Shown here piece after piece: positions 1 to 6,963 of a DNA stretch of 15,344 bases. The first letter of the stretch is position 1, and each line of letters begins with the position of its first letter. This DNA comes from Candidatus Bathyarchaeota archaeon. Lineage in GTDB: Archaea; Thermoproteota; Bathyarchaeia; Bathyarchaeales; Bathycorpusculaceae. The translations under genes and the position numbers were made by a program. The notes beneath the pieces were generated by a model. The model ran no database searches, was not told the origin of the DNA, and saw only the letters and a program-made list of their open reading frames with translations. The stretch covers positions 1 to 15,344 of the forward strand of contig PIYA01000009.1 in the NCBI GenBank assembly GCA_003601785.1, given 5' to 3'.

Positions 1-73
1 AGATAACTGGGAATTCATGTAGGTTCACTTTACTATCTGAAGTATGTTTGTATCTCACCCTTTTGCGTGCTTC
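1..73. other. Non-coding edge, nothing recognised
   Basis: This stretch lies downstream of the DinB-like stop codon. I see no open frame, no run of T on the minus strand that would mark a terminator, and no RNA signature. A neighbouring gene may begin outside the window. Confidence 0.4.
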
Positions 74-469
74 TCAATAAACCTTTTGCTGGTTAGAAAA
101 CTCTTTCTTGTACATTCCTAAAATTTTTTGGATGTATTTTGTGTGTAATCTTTCGTGATCTACAAATCTCCGCAGCATTTTTCTAGCGGTCCATAGGTTA
201 CAGGTAGGGCTTGGATCTTTTCTTGGTTGAAAAATTCCTCGCATCTTATCACGTGGAAAATTTTCTAAGGTTTTAATTACCAATTTACGTGTGTAATTGA
301 GTAGTTTGAACACGTTTCGTGGATTTTTGCTCGGCAGTTCTATGTTTAGGCGGGTGATGTACCATATTTCGACGTGTGCTATATGCCGAAGGCAATTTCT
401 TATTGTGCGCGGTTTGTTTGGAGGTTGCCAGTCTAGACAAGTATCGGGTAGGTTGGAGACAATTTTCAA
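74..469 (-). CDS. DinB-like four-helix metal-binding domain (probably C-terminal half of a split HicB-DinB protein)
   Basis: The 131-residue product resembles the DinB/DUF664 family of four-helix bundle proteins, which carry a metal-binding histidine triad and include thiol-dependent transferases as well as many members of unknown role. Visible family marks are the opening LPDTCLDWQPP, the RHIAHVEIWY helix with H29 and H32, and the late helix DHERLHTKYIQ with H105 and H109; one of H29/H32 plus H105 and H109 would form the triad. The only early start is a TTG at 469-467 overlapping the TGA of the upstream frame (468-466), and no Shine-Dalgarno-like sequence sets it. The upstream frame ends in RLMQYSRED, which is where fused HicB-DinB proteins continue into the DinB domain, so this is probably not an independent gene but the rear half of one whose frame has shifted. 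The exact substrate is unknown. Confidence 0.65.
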   Translation of the reverse strand: MKIVSNLPDTCLDWQPPNKPRTIRNCLRHIAHVEIWYITRLNIELPSKNPRNVFKLLNYTRKLVIKTLENFPRDKMRGIFQPRKDPSPTCNLWTARKMLRRFVDHERLHTKYIQKILGMYKKEFSNQQKVY

Positions 470-813
470 CAGTCTTCACGAGAATATTGCATCAAACGAA
501 TGACTTTTTCGATGTCTTTTTTGGTGATTGGAAGCACTTCAGACCAGAAGAGAGGTTCTGGTTTGCCTGCTTTAACTGGGTTATAGGTTACCCTTAACAT
601 TTCTCCAACTTCTATCTTAAAATCTTCCATTTCAGCTGGAAAAGGCTCTCCATGCTTTTCCAACCATTTAAACCAATCAGCAACCGCAACTTTCACCTTT
701 TTTAAGGCTCTTTTCGGCGTTCGTCCAAAAACCCAGCAACCAGGACATGTTGGAACAAAAGCACCTGTCGCTTCTGGACCTACTTCAAGACAGACGAATA
801 TTGTTTTTACCAT
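466..813 (-). CDS. HicB-like domain protein (probably N-terminal half of a split HicB-DinB protein)
   Basis: The 115-residue product has the partial RNase H-like fold signature of HicB proteins: a start MVKTIFVCLEVG, then CPGCWVFGRTPKRAL and a helix around residues 40-52. Its tail, from about residue 96 (TKKDIEKVIRLMQYSRED), is not part of HicB itself but matches the linker and first helix of DinB domains. There is no HicA toxin gene next to it, so a toxin-antitoxin role is unlikely. The ATG at 813 has an AAAGGTC ribosome-binding-like sequence just upstream and lies 6 bases after the methyltransferase stop, so it is the last transcription unit member after dph2. The frame stops with a Cys-TGA immediately where the DinB frame takes over. 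From memory of the family these two domains are usually one chain of about 230-245 residues, equal to the sum here. Confidence 0.65.
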   Translation of the reverse strand: MVKTIFVCLEVGPEATGAFVPTCPGCWVFGRTPKRALKKVKVAVADWFKWLEKHGEPFPAEMEDFKIEVGEMLRVTYNPVKAGKPEPLFWSEVLPITKKDIEKVIRLMQYSREDC

Positions 814-819
814 GACCTT

Positions 820-1500
820 TCATCTTGTTTCTATAACATATAAGTCCACCGCGAACTCATGCTTCTTTTTCTGGTGAAAGAAAAACATGTGTGGAATTGT
901 CATTAGCATGGTGTAAACAGCCTTGATTTCTCCACCGTGGTTTTTGATGAACTTCTTAAGAAATAGAGAAGGGGAAACGGATACAATATTGGCTGATTTC
1001 AATTTTTTGATGAAGTCTTTATTTTTATGTGAGCTTTTGTGCAGTGAATATACTTTGTTGCCTAGTTCCATGGCTTTTTTGAGAAAGTTCCGGTCGGCTC
1101 TACGTTTTTGCACTCCAAATGGAGGGTTCTGTAGAACCGTGTCGAATTTTCCTCTTATGGCATTTATATCTGCAGCAACCCATTGCAACTTATCCTTCAA
1201 CTCGTTTTCTACGGAGTTTTTGAAAGCTAGTTTAACAGCGGTTTTGTCTATGTCTACGCCTACAACTTGTTTTGCCCCAAGAAAAGCCGCTCCGATAGCG
1301 AGCCTTCCTGTGCCACAGCCCAAGTCTAGAACATTTTTGTTTATGATGTCATTGTATGTGTAAGCTGCAATATATAGTATGTTTGCGGCAATGCTTGCGG
1401 GTATTGTGTATTGTTCTAGGTTTGGTTTGGGATGTGGATGTGGCTTGACTTGTGAGAGAAGCATTTCTAACTCTAACTTTCGAACAAGCCTTTTCTGCAT
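820..1500 (-). CDS. METTL5-like rRNA adenine-N6 methyltransferase
   Basis: A 226-residue class I SAM-dependent methyltransferase. The SAM-binding motif DLGCGTG is at residues 59-65, the acidic motif II GVDID at 81-85, and the catalytic NPPF of adenine-N6 methyltransferases at 125-128. The N-terminal pattern (KLE..L..V..HPHPKPNLEQY.IP) and the total length fit the METTL5 family; eukaryotic METTL5 makes an m6A in helix 44 of small-subunit rRNA, and an archaeal 16S target is inferred. The start ATG at 1500 is supported by a GGGAGGAGCT Shine-Dalgarno 4 bases upstream. It overlaps the 3' end of dph2 by 28 bases, so the two are translationally linked and share the theme of translation-machinery modification. 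Catalytic residues look intact. Family confidence is high, the precise rRNA site is not determined. Confidence 0.85.
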   Translation of the reverse strand: MQKRLVRKLELEMLLSQVKPHPHPKPNLEQYTIPASIAANILYIAAYTYNDIINKNVLDLGCGTGRLAIGAAFLGAKQVVGVDIDKTAVKLAFKNSVENELKDKLQWVAADINAIRGKFDTVLQNPPFGVQKRRADRNFLKKAMELGNKVYSLHKSSHKNKDFIKKLKSANIVSVSPSLFLKKFIKNHGGEIKAVYTMLMTIPHMFFFHQKKKHEFAVDLYVIETR

Positions 1501-2474
1501 AGCTCCTCCCAGGATATTTCACCGACAAGCACTCTTGCCTCATTAATTGTAAGCACCGGTTTTTGAAACTTTGAAGCGTCATCTAAGGATACTCTCGGAC
1601 ATGCAGTGTTCACATAAGCGTCCACCTTTGGAAATTCCATTAAGATTTCCGGAGTTATCTCTCTGATAGCGAAAATGTAGGCTTTTTTCCCTGTTTTCTC
1701 AAGTTTCTCTTTTATGGTTAAGGCGGTCTCCAGCCTCTTCTGCCCGATTTTTAACCCAACCAGAACCGCGAATATTTTTGCTTTCTTTGCTTCTTCTATG
1801 CTTGCCCATCGTTGTTTGAGAACTTTTCGAGCCTCTTCATTGATTGAATAGGCTCTTTTTTCGTATGGGTCAGCGATTATAGTTGGTTTCGACGTTGACA
1901 ATGCCACACCTAAGGCGTGGAACTTTCCACCTCCTATGAACAGGAAGGCTTCAATCTCTTTTGCTATTGATTTGGCGTTGCTGTAGTCGCATCCGATGAC
2001 TTGTCCTGGATAATTCATGCGTCCAGCGTCGCCTATGATCACGGTTTTTCCGGCTCTAAGTAAAAACTCTCGAACCTCGTCCAGAGTTTGCACGTGCTGA
2101 ACTGTTGTGGCTAAACCTATTTTGCGCCATTTCTCCAGCAACGGCAAAGCTTTTTCAACGGCGGCGTCCACGTTTACGGTTGCTCTGGCTTCGACGTAAA
2201 CCGTTGGAACAGGTTCGTGTTTTAGCAGTTTTGCGTGGCCGTAATGGATTATTAGGTCAGCGTTTAGACTTTGAGCTGCAGCCGTTGCTAGGTCGCAAGC
2301 TCCGTAGCAGGGATCAGCGGAGACTATTGGTAAAGCTCCAGCTTTTTCCACGATGTTTGCTAGGCGTGTTGCTTCCGGTTTTAAGCCTTCAGGAAGTTGA
2401 ATTAAGACCCGTTTTGCACCAAGTTTTGCTATTTCTTGTTTTACCCTCTCTTCTTCAAAATCAAACTTTTTCAT
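1473..2474 (-). CDS. dph2: Diphthamide synthase Dph2 (2-(3-amino-3-carboxypropyl)histidine synthase)
   Basis: Dph2 is a radical-type iron-sulfur enzyme that transfers the 3-amino-3-carboxypropyl group of SAM to a histidine of elongation factor aEF2, the first step of diphthamide formation; the archaeal enzyme works as a homodimer. Three conserved cluster cysteines are visible, one in each repeated domain: C60 in DPCYGACD (with a second Cys at 56), C162 in GQVIGCDYSNAK and C292 in NTACPRVSLDD. I chose the ATG at 2474, which begins MKKFDFEEERV; a GTG at 2498 would add eight unlikely residues and sits too close to a TATA-like element at about 2501-2510. The resulting length of 333 residues is normal for the family. 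It is the first gene of an operon with the METTL5-like gene, which overlaps its end. Confidence 0.93.
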   Translation of the reverse strand: MKKFDFEEERVKQEIAKLGAKRVLIQLPEGLKPEATRLANIVEKAGALPIVSADPCYGACDLATAAAQSLNADLIIHYGHAKLLKHEPVPTVYVEARATVNVDAAVEKALPLLEKWRKIGLATTVQHVQTLDEVREFLLRAGKTVIIGDAGRMNYPGQVIGCDYSNAKSIAKEIEAFLFIGGGKFHALGVALSTSKPTIIADPYEKRAYSINEEARKVLKQRWASIEEAKKAKIFAVLVGLKIGQKRLETALTIKEKLEKTGKKAYIFAIREITPEILMEFPKVDAYVNTACPRVSLDDASKFQKPVLTINEARVLVGEISWEELCRKGLFES

Positions 2475-2500
2475 ACATACACGCTTCTGAGAGAACACCG

Positions 2501-2510
2501 ATAATTAAAT
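2501..2510 (-). promoter_or_regulatory. TATA-like promoter element for dph2
   Basis: On the minus strand the sequence reads ATTTAATTAT about 26-36 bases before the dph2 ATG at 2474. This spacing would give a start of transcription close to the start codon, so the message would be leaderless or nearly so, in line with the absence of a Shine-Dalgarno-like sequence. Inferred from spacing only. Confidence 0.4.
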
Positions 2511-2518
2511 GGTAAATG

Positions 2519-2535
2519 GAAAATAAAAAAAATTG
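2519..2535 (-). terminator. Oligo-T terminator after ppsA
   Basis: On the minus strand a run of eight T followed by ATTTTCC begins a few bases after the ppsA stop codon. Archaeal RNA polymerase ends transcription at such T-runs without needing a hairpin. It separates ppsA from the dph2 promoter just beyond. Confidence 0.55.
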
Positions 2536-2540
2536 CTACT

Positions 2541-5009
2541 CTACTGCTCCCATCTGGGAGTCCATTCCCAGTCTTGCTTTGGTTTTTTGACCGTGTGACC
2601 GGAAACTTTTTCCTGTAGTTCCGCAAGTTTTTCAAGAATCATCTTCTGTTCTATGCTTGCAACGTGTTTCTTGGTGGATATCACGGCGTCTGCGTTCACT
2701 GAGATGCTGTCTATTCCTGCTCTCACAAGGAATTCTGCGAAGTCCGGTAGGTTTGATGGGCCTTCACCGCATATTGAGACTGTGCATCCGTTTTCGTGAG
2801 CCACTTTGATTAGGTGAGCGATTATCCTTTTTACAGCTGGATCTCTCTCGTCGAAGTATCCCATCTGCCCTAAGCGTTCTGAGTCTCTGTCGATCATGAG
2901 GATTCCTTGTGTCATATCGTTTGAGCCTATGGAGAAGCCGTCGCAAAGCTTTGAGAACTCATCTGCAAGTATGGCTATGGATGGTGTTTCAGCCATAAAC
3001 CAGACTTTGAAGTCTCTTGATCTTTCTAATCCCTCTTCACGCATGATTTCTAAGCATCTTTTAGCCTCCCAGACTGTGCGGACAACTGGAAGCATAACCC
3101 AGACGTTTTTGAGACCCCATTCTTCACGGCATTTCTTGATCGCTTTACATTCAAGTCTGAAGGCTTTCTCGTACCATTTGCTTATGTAACGGCTGCATCC
3201 TCTCCAGCCCAACATGGGGTTAGCCTCCACGATTTCGTATTTCTCTCCGCCCTTGAGTTCTCTGTACTCGTTTGTTTTGAAATCGCTGAAACGTACAACA
3301 ACAGGTCTTGGCTGTATAGCCCGTGCAACCGTTGCTATGCCGTCTGCGAGTTTGTCCACGAACTTTTGAGATTGACCAGTCTCTATTAAATAAAGTGGAT
3401 GCTCACCTATGTAGCTGGCTAATATGAATTCTATACGCATCAGTCCTATTCCTTCAAAGGGTAAGTCCTTATAATCCTCGATTTTCTCCGGAACGCCAAG
3501 GTTCATGTAGATTTTTGTGGCGGTAACCGGAACTGCTTGAACCGTGGAACCGCCTGCCACTGCACCCGTTGGTGATGCCGCTTGAGTTGCAGAGGTTAGC
3601 TGTTCTGTTAGGGTTGGCAGTATACCTTCATAGACAACTCCGCTCCTCGAATCCACGGTGTACTCTTTACCAGTGACCATAAGCTCCGTAGCGTTTCCCG
3701 TTCCCACAACACAGGGTATGCCTAGTTCTCTGCTTACTATGGCTGCGTGGCATGTTACTCCACCCTTATCTGTGACTATGGCTCCCGCAATCTTCATGAA
3801 TGGCACATAATCCGGATTCGTCATCTCCGTGACTAATACGTCACCTTTTTGCATCACTTTGCCAGCTTCTTCAGGGTTTAAGACGACTTTTGCCACGCCG
3901 GCTCCAAATCCTCTTTTGCCAGCGGCTATGCCTTTGACAACAACTTTTAGCTCTTCTGGGGCTTTCGTGGTTTCAACCTCTATCTTCTCTGGCTTGGCAA
4001 GTTTTGTGCTCCAGACGGTTTCTGGTCTCGACTGTACTATGAAAACGTTTTCTGGGAACGGTAAGTCACGGTCTATTGCCCATTCAATGTCTTGTGGTTT
4101 TCCGTAATGCTCTTCGATGCGTTTTCCAAGCTCTGCTAGTTTAAGAATCTCTTCATCTGTTAGGCATGGTTGCTCTTGTTTTTCAGGTGGAACTTCGGTA
4201 TGTATGGTCTCCCCCGTGTTTGGGTCGCGAACGTACTGTACAGTCTTCTTGGCTATTCTCTTATCAATAATCTTTAAGGTGTTCTTATCTACCACGTAAT
4301 CATCTGGTGTAACCGCGCCTGAAACCACGGATTCGCCTAACCCATAGTTGCCTTCAATAACTATTTTTGTAGGGTCTCCGGTCACAGGGTTTATCGTAAA
4401 CATTACACCAGCCGCTTTGGAGTTCACCATTTTTTGTATTCCAACGCTTATGAAGACCTTCTCGTGTGCAAACCCTTTTTGAGCACGGTAAAATATTGCT
4501 CGCGGTGTGAAGAGACTTGACCAACACTTAACAGTTTTTGCTATAACTTCATCGGCGCTTTTAACGTTCAAATAAGTTTCTTGTTGCCCGGCAAAAGACG
4601 CATCAGGCAGATCCTCAGCGGTCGCACTTGACCTTACAGCAACGAGAACATCATTTGCATTTAACCTTTTACAGAGTTCTTCATATGCTTGTCTGATGGC
4701 GTTTTCGATATCTTTGGGCATGGGTGTTGACTCAATGAGTTCACGGATTTTTTTAGAAGCCATCTCGTACTGTTTAGGGTCATTTGGGTTGACTACTGTT
4801 TCCCTTAGAATTTCATAGATTTTGTCGGCTATACCTGCTTCGTCAATGAATTTCTTGTAGGAATAAGCTGTCACCGCAAAGCCCGGTGGAACAGGAATTC
4901 CGGCGCTTATCATTTCACCTAGGTTTGCGTTTTTGCCTCCCACTGAAGGTACATCCGTTCTTCTCAGGTCTTCGAACCATATCACTAAATCTTTTCTCAT
5001 CTCGGTCAT
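2541..5009 (-). CDS. ppsA: Phosphoenolpyruvate synthase
   Basis: An 822-residue pyruvate, water dikinase that turns pyruvate and ATP into phosphoenolpyruvate, AMP and phosphate, the entry step of gluconeogenesis from pyruvate. Domains run in the usual order: N-terminal ATP-grasp nucleotide-binding domain (about 1-350; SVGGKNANLGEM, VAVRSSATAEDLPDASFAGQ), the swivelling phosphohistidine domain with GGVTCHAAIVSRELGIP and catalytic H421, and the C-terminal PEP-utilising barrel with GLMRIEF, METPS, SNDMTQ and catalytic C747 in SICGEGPS. All key residues are present and length is normal. The ATG at 5009 overlaps the L10e TGA by 4 bases and has GAGGTGA 7 bases upstream, so the start is well set; MRKD three residues later is the only close alternative. 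A short spacer rich in Ala, Gly, Thr and Ser (about 472-495) links the phosphohistidine domain to the barrel. Pairing with a ribosomal protein gene is unusual. Confidence 0.96.
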   Translation of the reverse strand: MTEMRKDLVIWFEDLRRTDVPSVGGKNANLGEMISAGIPVPPGFAVTAYSYKKFIDEAGIADKIYEILRETVVNPNDPKQYEMASKKIRELIESTPMPKDIENAIRQAYEELCKRLNANDVLVAVRSSATAEDLPDASFAGQQETYLNVKSADEVIAKTVKCWSSLFTPRAIFYRAQKGFAHEKVFISVGIQKMVNSKAAGVMFTINPVTGDPTKIVIEGNYGLGESVVSGAVTPDDYVVDKNTLKIIDKRIAKKTVQYVRDPNTGETIHTEVPPEKQEQPCLTDEEILKLAELGKRIEEHYGKPQDIEWAIDRDLPFPENVFIVQSRPETVWSTKLAKPEKIEVETTKAPEELKVVVKGIAAGKRGFGAGVAKVVLNPEEAGKVMQKGDVLVTEMTNPDYVPFMKIAGAIVTDKGGVTCHAAIVSRELGIPCVVGTGNATELMVTGKEYTVDSRSGVVYEGILPTLTEQLTSATQAASPTGAVAGGSTVQAVPVTATKIYMNLGVPEKIEDYKDLPFEGIGLMRIEFILASYIGEHPLYLIETGQSQKFVDKLADGIATVARAIQPRPVVVRFSDFKTNEYRELKGGEKYEIVEANPMLGWRGCSRYISKWYEKAFRLECKAIKKCREEWGLKNVWVMLPVVRTVWEAKRCLEIMREEGLERSRDFKVWFMAETPSIAILADEFSKLCDGFSIGSNDMTQGILMIDRDSERLGQMGYFDERDPAVKRIIAHLIKVAHENGCTVSICGEGPSNLPDFAEFLVRAGIDSISVNADAVISTKKHVASIEQKMILEKLAELQEKVSGHTVKKPKQDWEWTPRWEQ

Positions 5010-5521
5010 GATGCTTTCACCTCTTCTACCTGTGCTTTTTCAATGACTATCCTACACGGAATGGGAAGCTTGGCGGCTCCACGCTTTAGGGCTTCTTTTG
5101 CGACTTCAACACCATCCGCGTTCACATGAGCCACCATTATTGTTTGTTTGGGTTTTACACGGGCAGCTGTCCCAATGGGTTTTCCAAAAGCCCGCCTCAT
5201 ACCGTCTTGAAGACGGTCTGCATGAGCGCCAAAAATCATTTTGTTTTCTCTCAGGATTATGTGCGGGTAAGGATGAATGCGCAAACAGTAATCTTTAGAA
5301 AGTTTTTCCATTAAATAACGGTTTGTGGCTATGCGTGCGGCTTCTAAGGCGTTGTGTCGAATCTGAGCCCTTTTTAACGCTATAAGCTTAGCTTGGTATT
5401 CGAATTTTGCTTTAGGGTTTCCCATGGTGAATTTGGTTATTTTCGGCTGTGGGAAGCCCTTAACAAAATCTTTTCTTGCATAGGGCTGTCCTTTGACAGC
5501 TCTGTAATTACGCGCTCGCAT
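5006..5521 (-). CDS. rpl10e: 50S ribosomal protein L10e (uL16 family)
   Basis: A 171-residue protein of the L10e/L16 family, which sits near the peptidyl transferase centre and the tRNA corridor of the large subunit. The start MRARNYRAVKGQPYARKDF, the central IRHNALEAARIATNRYLM and the HPYPHIILRENKM segment followed by DRLQDGMRRAFGKPIGTAARV are characteristic. Length is typical of archaeal L10e. It has its own upstream TATA element and is co-transcribed with ppsA, whose ATG overlaps this stop codon. No key deviations seen. Confidence 0.95.
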   Translation of the reverse strand: MRARNYRAVKGQPYARKDFVKGFPQPKITKFTMGNPKAKFEYQAKLIALKRAQIRHNALEAARIATNRYLMEKLSKDYCLRIHPYPHIILRENKMIFGAHADRLQDGMRRAFGKPIGTAARVKPKQTIMVAHVNADGVEVAKEALKRGAAKLPIPCRIVIEKAQVEEVKAS

Positions 5522-5552
5522 CCTTGGTTCCCCTTCAGCATACGCTGACCGT

Positions 5553-5562
5553 AATATTTAAA
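5553..5562 (-). promoter_or_regulatory. TATA box for rpl10e-ppsA
   Basis: The minus strand reads TTTAAATATT here, about 32-41 bases before the L10e ATG. A start of transcription roughly 26 bases downstream would leave a short leader of about 10 bases containing part of a GAAGGGGAACC purine stretch. This is the only clear promoter in the 110-base gap to the dCTP deaminase gene. Confidence 0.5.
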
Positions 5563-5631
5563 CAATTTGCTCAACGGCGCTCTTGATTAAAGTTATGAAT
5601 TTTGGATAAGTTTTAAAGATTCAGATTTATT

Positions 5632-6150
5632 TTAAGGTGGCTGTTTGTTCTTGAACCATGTTTTGGCGAGTTCCTCATAGTTTGGAAAGACCTTTTTCAG
5701 AATTGGAATGTACATCCGCAGTTCCTCGTCGGTTAAATATTGGAATTGATACTGTCCCATGTATGGTGAGGGAGCACCTTCTCTTCTTATGAACTCTATA
5801 TGCATGAAAGGGTCTCCACGTTTAATGGTTATTGGACTGCGGTCGTTGCTCAAGTTTACGAGTTCTAGGGCGAGTCTTCCGATGAATCCGCTGTGAACTT
5901 TCGCCGCGTTTAGGAAGGATAATCCCATTCTCCCATACTTGCTTTTGGCTGTCAGGTGTGCGACGAAGTCTGGTGGAGTGAAAACTATCTCGTAGGATAT
6001 TAGGTTTTTATGTTCTAGATAGTTGAGGGATGTTTCTTCCTTGACCGTTAAAACATAACCGTCTCCATCCAGAAGGTTGTAGTCATACGGGTATATACAC
6101 TTGTATTTTTCAATAAGTTCTTTGAGTTTATCCTTACCTAAGACGCACAT
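5632..6150 (-). CDS. dcd: dCTP deaminase / dUTPase-family protein
   Basis: A 172-residue member of the trimeric dUTPase-like fold. dCTP deaminases convert dCTP to dUTP for thymidylate synthesis; some archaeal members also hydrolyse dUTP. Family marks are the GDGYVLTV strand, LTAKSKYGRMGL (matching the LTARSSLGRLGL segment of the deaminase, with S70 and R74), and SGFIGRLALELVN with E96 in the place of the catalytic glutamate. The usual D-P-G-[FY] is here H-S-G-F, and the Arg before the serine is Lys. Because of these changes I am sure of the family but not of the exact reaction. The ATG at 6150 follows a GGAGG at 6161-6165. The gene is a single transcription unit with its own TATA box at about 6196-6203. 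Confidence 0.8.
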   Translation of the reverse strand: MCVLGKDKLKELIEKYKCIYPYDYNLLDGDGYVLTVKEETSLNYLEHKNLISYEIVFTPPDFVAHLTAKSKYGRMGLSFLNAAKVHSGFIGRLALELVNLSNDRSPITIKRGDPFMHIEFIRREGAPSPYMGQYQFQYLTDEELRMYIPILKKVFPNYEELAKTWFKNKQPP

Positions 6151-6151
6151 G

Positions 6152-6194
6152 CGAGAGTTTCCTCCAAACGCTTTTTAGCAATACTGAACTCTCG
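6152..6194 (-). repeat. 8-bp inverted repeat across the dcd promoter and ribosome binding site
   Basis: CGAGAGTT at 6152-6159 and AACTCTCG at 6187-6194 are perfect inverted copies 27 bases apart. One arm lies between the GGAGG (6161-6165) and the ATG (6150-6148), the other just inside the TATA box. It could be an operator, or, if transcription begins upstream of 6194, a stem enclosing the ribosome binding site. Confidence 0.5.
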
Positions 6195-6195
6195 T

Positions 6196-6203
6196 GTTAT
6201 ATA
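6196..6203 (-). promoter_or_regulatory. TATA box for dcd
   Basis: The minus strand reads CTATATAA, a near-consensus archaeal TATA box, about 46-55 bases before the dcd ATG. The predicted start near 6174 leaves a leader of about 25 bases that contains the GGAGG site. Confidence 0.6.
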
Positions 6204-6342
6204 GCTTTTTAACAAAAACTCAGAAAAGAGAGCGAGTAGGGAACCTTTATGAGTTGTGAATATTGCGGAGAAAGTGCAATTTACAGACGCGGTGTTTGTG
6301 GAAAGATTCGCGAATTTGTCCAAGTGTTTTAGGAGAGAACAG

Positions 6343-6963
6343 CTAAGTTTGACTCTGGGCTTTCACAAGAACTATTGTTTCAAAAAACGGCACATCTTGC
6401 TCTGCAATAATAACAGCTTTCAACCCGTTTTCCTCAAACTTCCTTAAAGTTTCATCAACATTAGAAAGGGATGACTGCATCAAAAGAGCACAGCCGTTCT
6501 TCTCTAAATACTGCGGAACCTCGTTTATGAAGCGGTCGATGAGTTCTCTGCCGTTAACCCCGCCAGTCCAAGCTTGTTCCAGCCATGATTTACCCACAAG
6601 AGGTTCTGAGGGCAGATAAGGCGCATTAAAAAGTATTAAGTCAAATTTTTCTCCTAGTTTTATAGGTGTAAACAGGTCTCCTCGCAGGAAAAACATCTTG
6701 TTTTCAACATTGTTCAGTTTTGCATTCTTTTTTGCACATCGGACAGCATGAGGGTTTATGTCCACAGCAACAACTTTTGAAGCGTTTTCCGCGGCGATTA
6801 TGCCAAGTATACCGCATCCTGTGCCCATGTCAATTACGGATGCGCCGTCAGGCACTTTCAGGTTCTCAGCGAAGAGGAAGGAGTCCTCTGCTGGTTCGTA
6901 AACGCTTTCTGATACATGAAAGGTGTAGTTTGCAAAAAACACTTTTTTACTCAGTGAGTGCAT
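6343..6963 (-). CDS. HemK2/Mtq2-like protein methyltransferase
   Basis: A 206-residue class I methyltransferase similar to HemK2/Mtq2, which methylates the glutamine of the GGQ motif in release factor aRF1/eRF1, normally with the partner Trm112. The segment SVYEPAEDSFLF near residues 20-31 is characteristic of this family, the SAM motif DMGTGCG is at 45-51 and AVDINPHAV at 66-74. The catalytic motif reads NAPYLPSEP (N113-A-P-Y116) where NPPY is usual; N and Y are kept. The ATG at 6963 overlaps the end of ksgA by 17 bases; a GTG seven codons later is a possible alternative start. It is the last gene of the srp54-to-hemK string. No Trm112 gene is in view. Confidence 0.85.
   Translation of the reverse strand: MHSLSKKVFFANYTFHVSESVYEPAEDSFLFAENLKVPDGASVIDMGTGCGILGIIAAENASKVVAVDINPHAVRCAKKNAKLNNVENKMFFLRGDLFTPIKLGEKFDLILFNAPYLPSEPLVGKSWLEQAWTGGVNGRELIDRFINEVPQYLEKNGCALLMQSSLSNVDETLRKFEENGLKAVIIAEQDVPFFETIVLVKAQSQT

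Noticed and set aside
460..475. Programmed -1 frameshift in the HicB-DinB gene
   Set aside because: The junction TGTTGAAAATT has no recognisable slippery heptamer and I see no downstream stem; simple mutation, error or stop-restart is more economical.
466..813. HicAB toxin-antitoxin module
   Set aside because: The HicB-like domain has no HicA partner nearby, and its C-terminal extension leads into a DinB domain, which points to the fused HicB-DinB family.
923..1363. 146-residue plus-strand frame
   Set aside because: It is fully opposite the METTL5-like methyltransferase and has no recognisable domain.
2105..2515. 136-residue Leu/Arg-rich plus-strand frame
   Set aside because: It is opposite dph2, whose cysteine motifs are intact; its odd composition is what an antisense reading of coding DNA gives.
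6138..6323. Small 61-residue minus-strand frame upstream of dcd
   Set aside because: It overlaps the dcd start, covers the dcd TATA box and has no recognisable domain or ribosome binding site.
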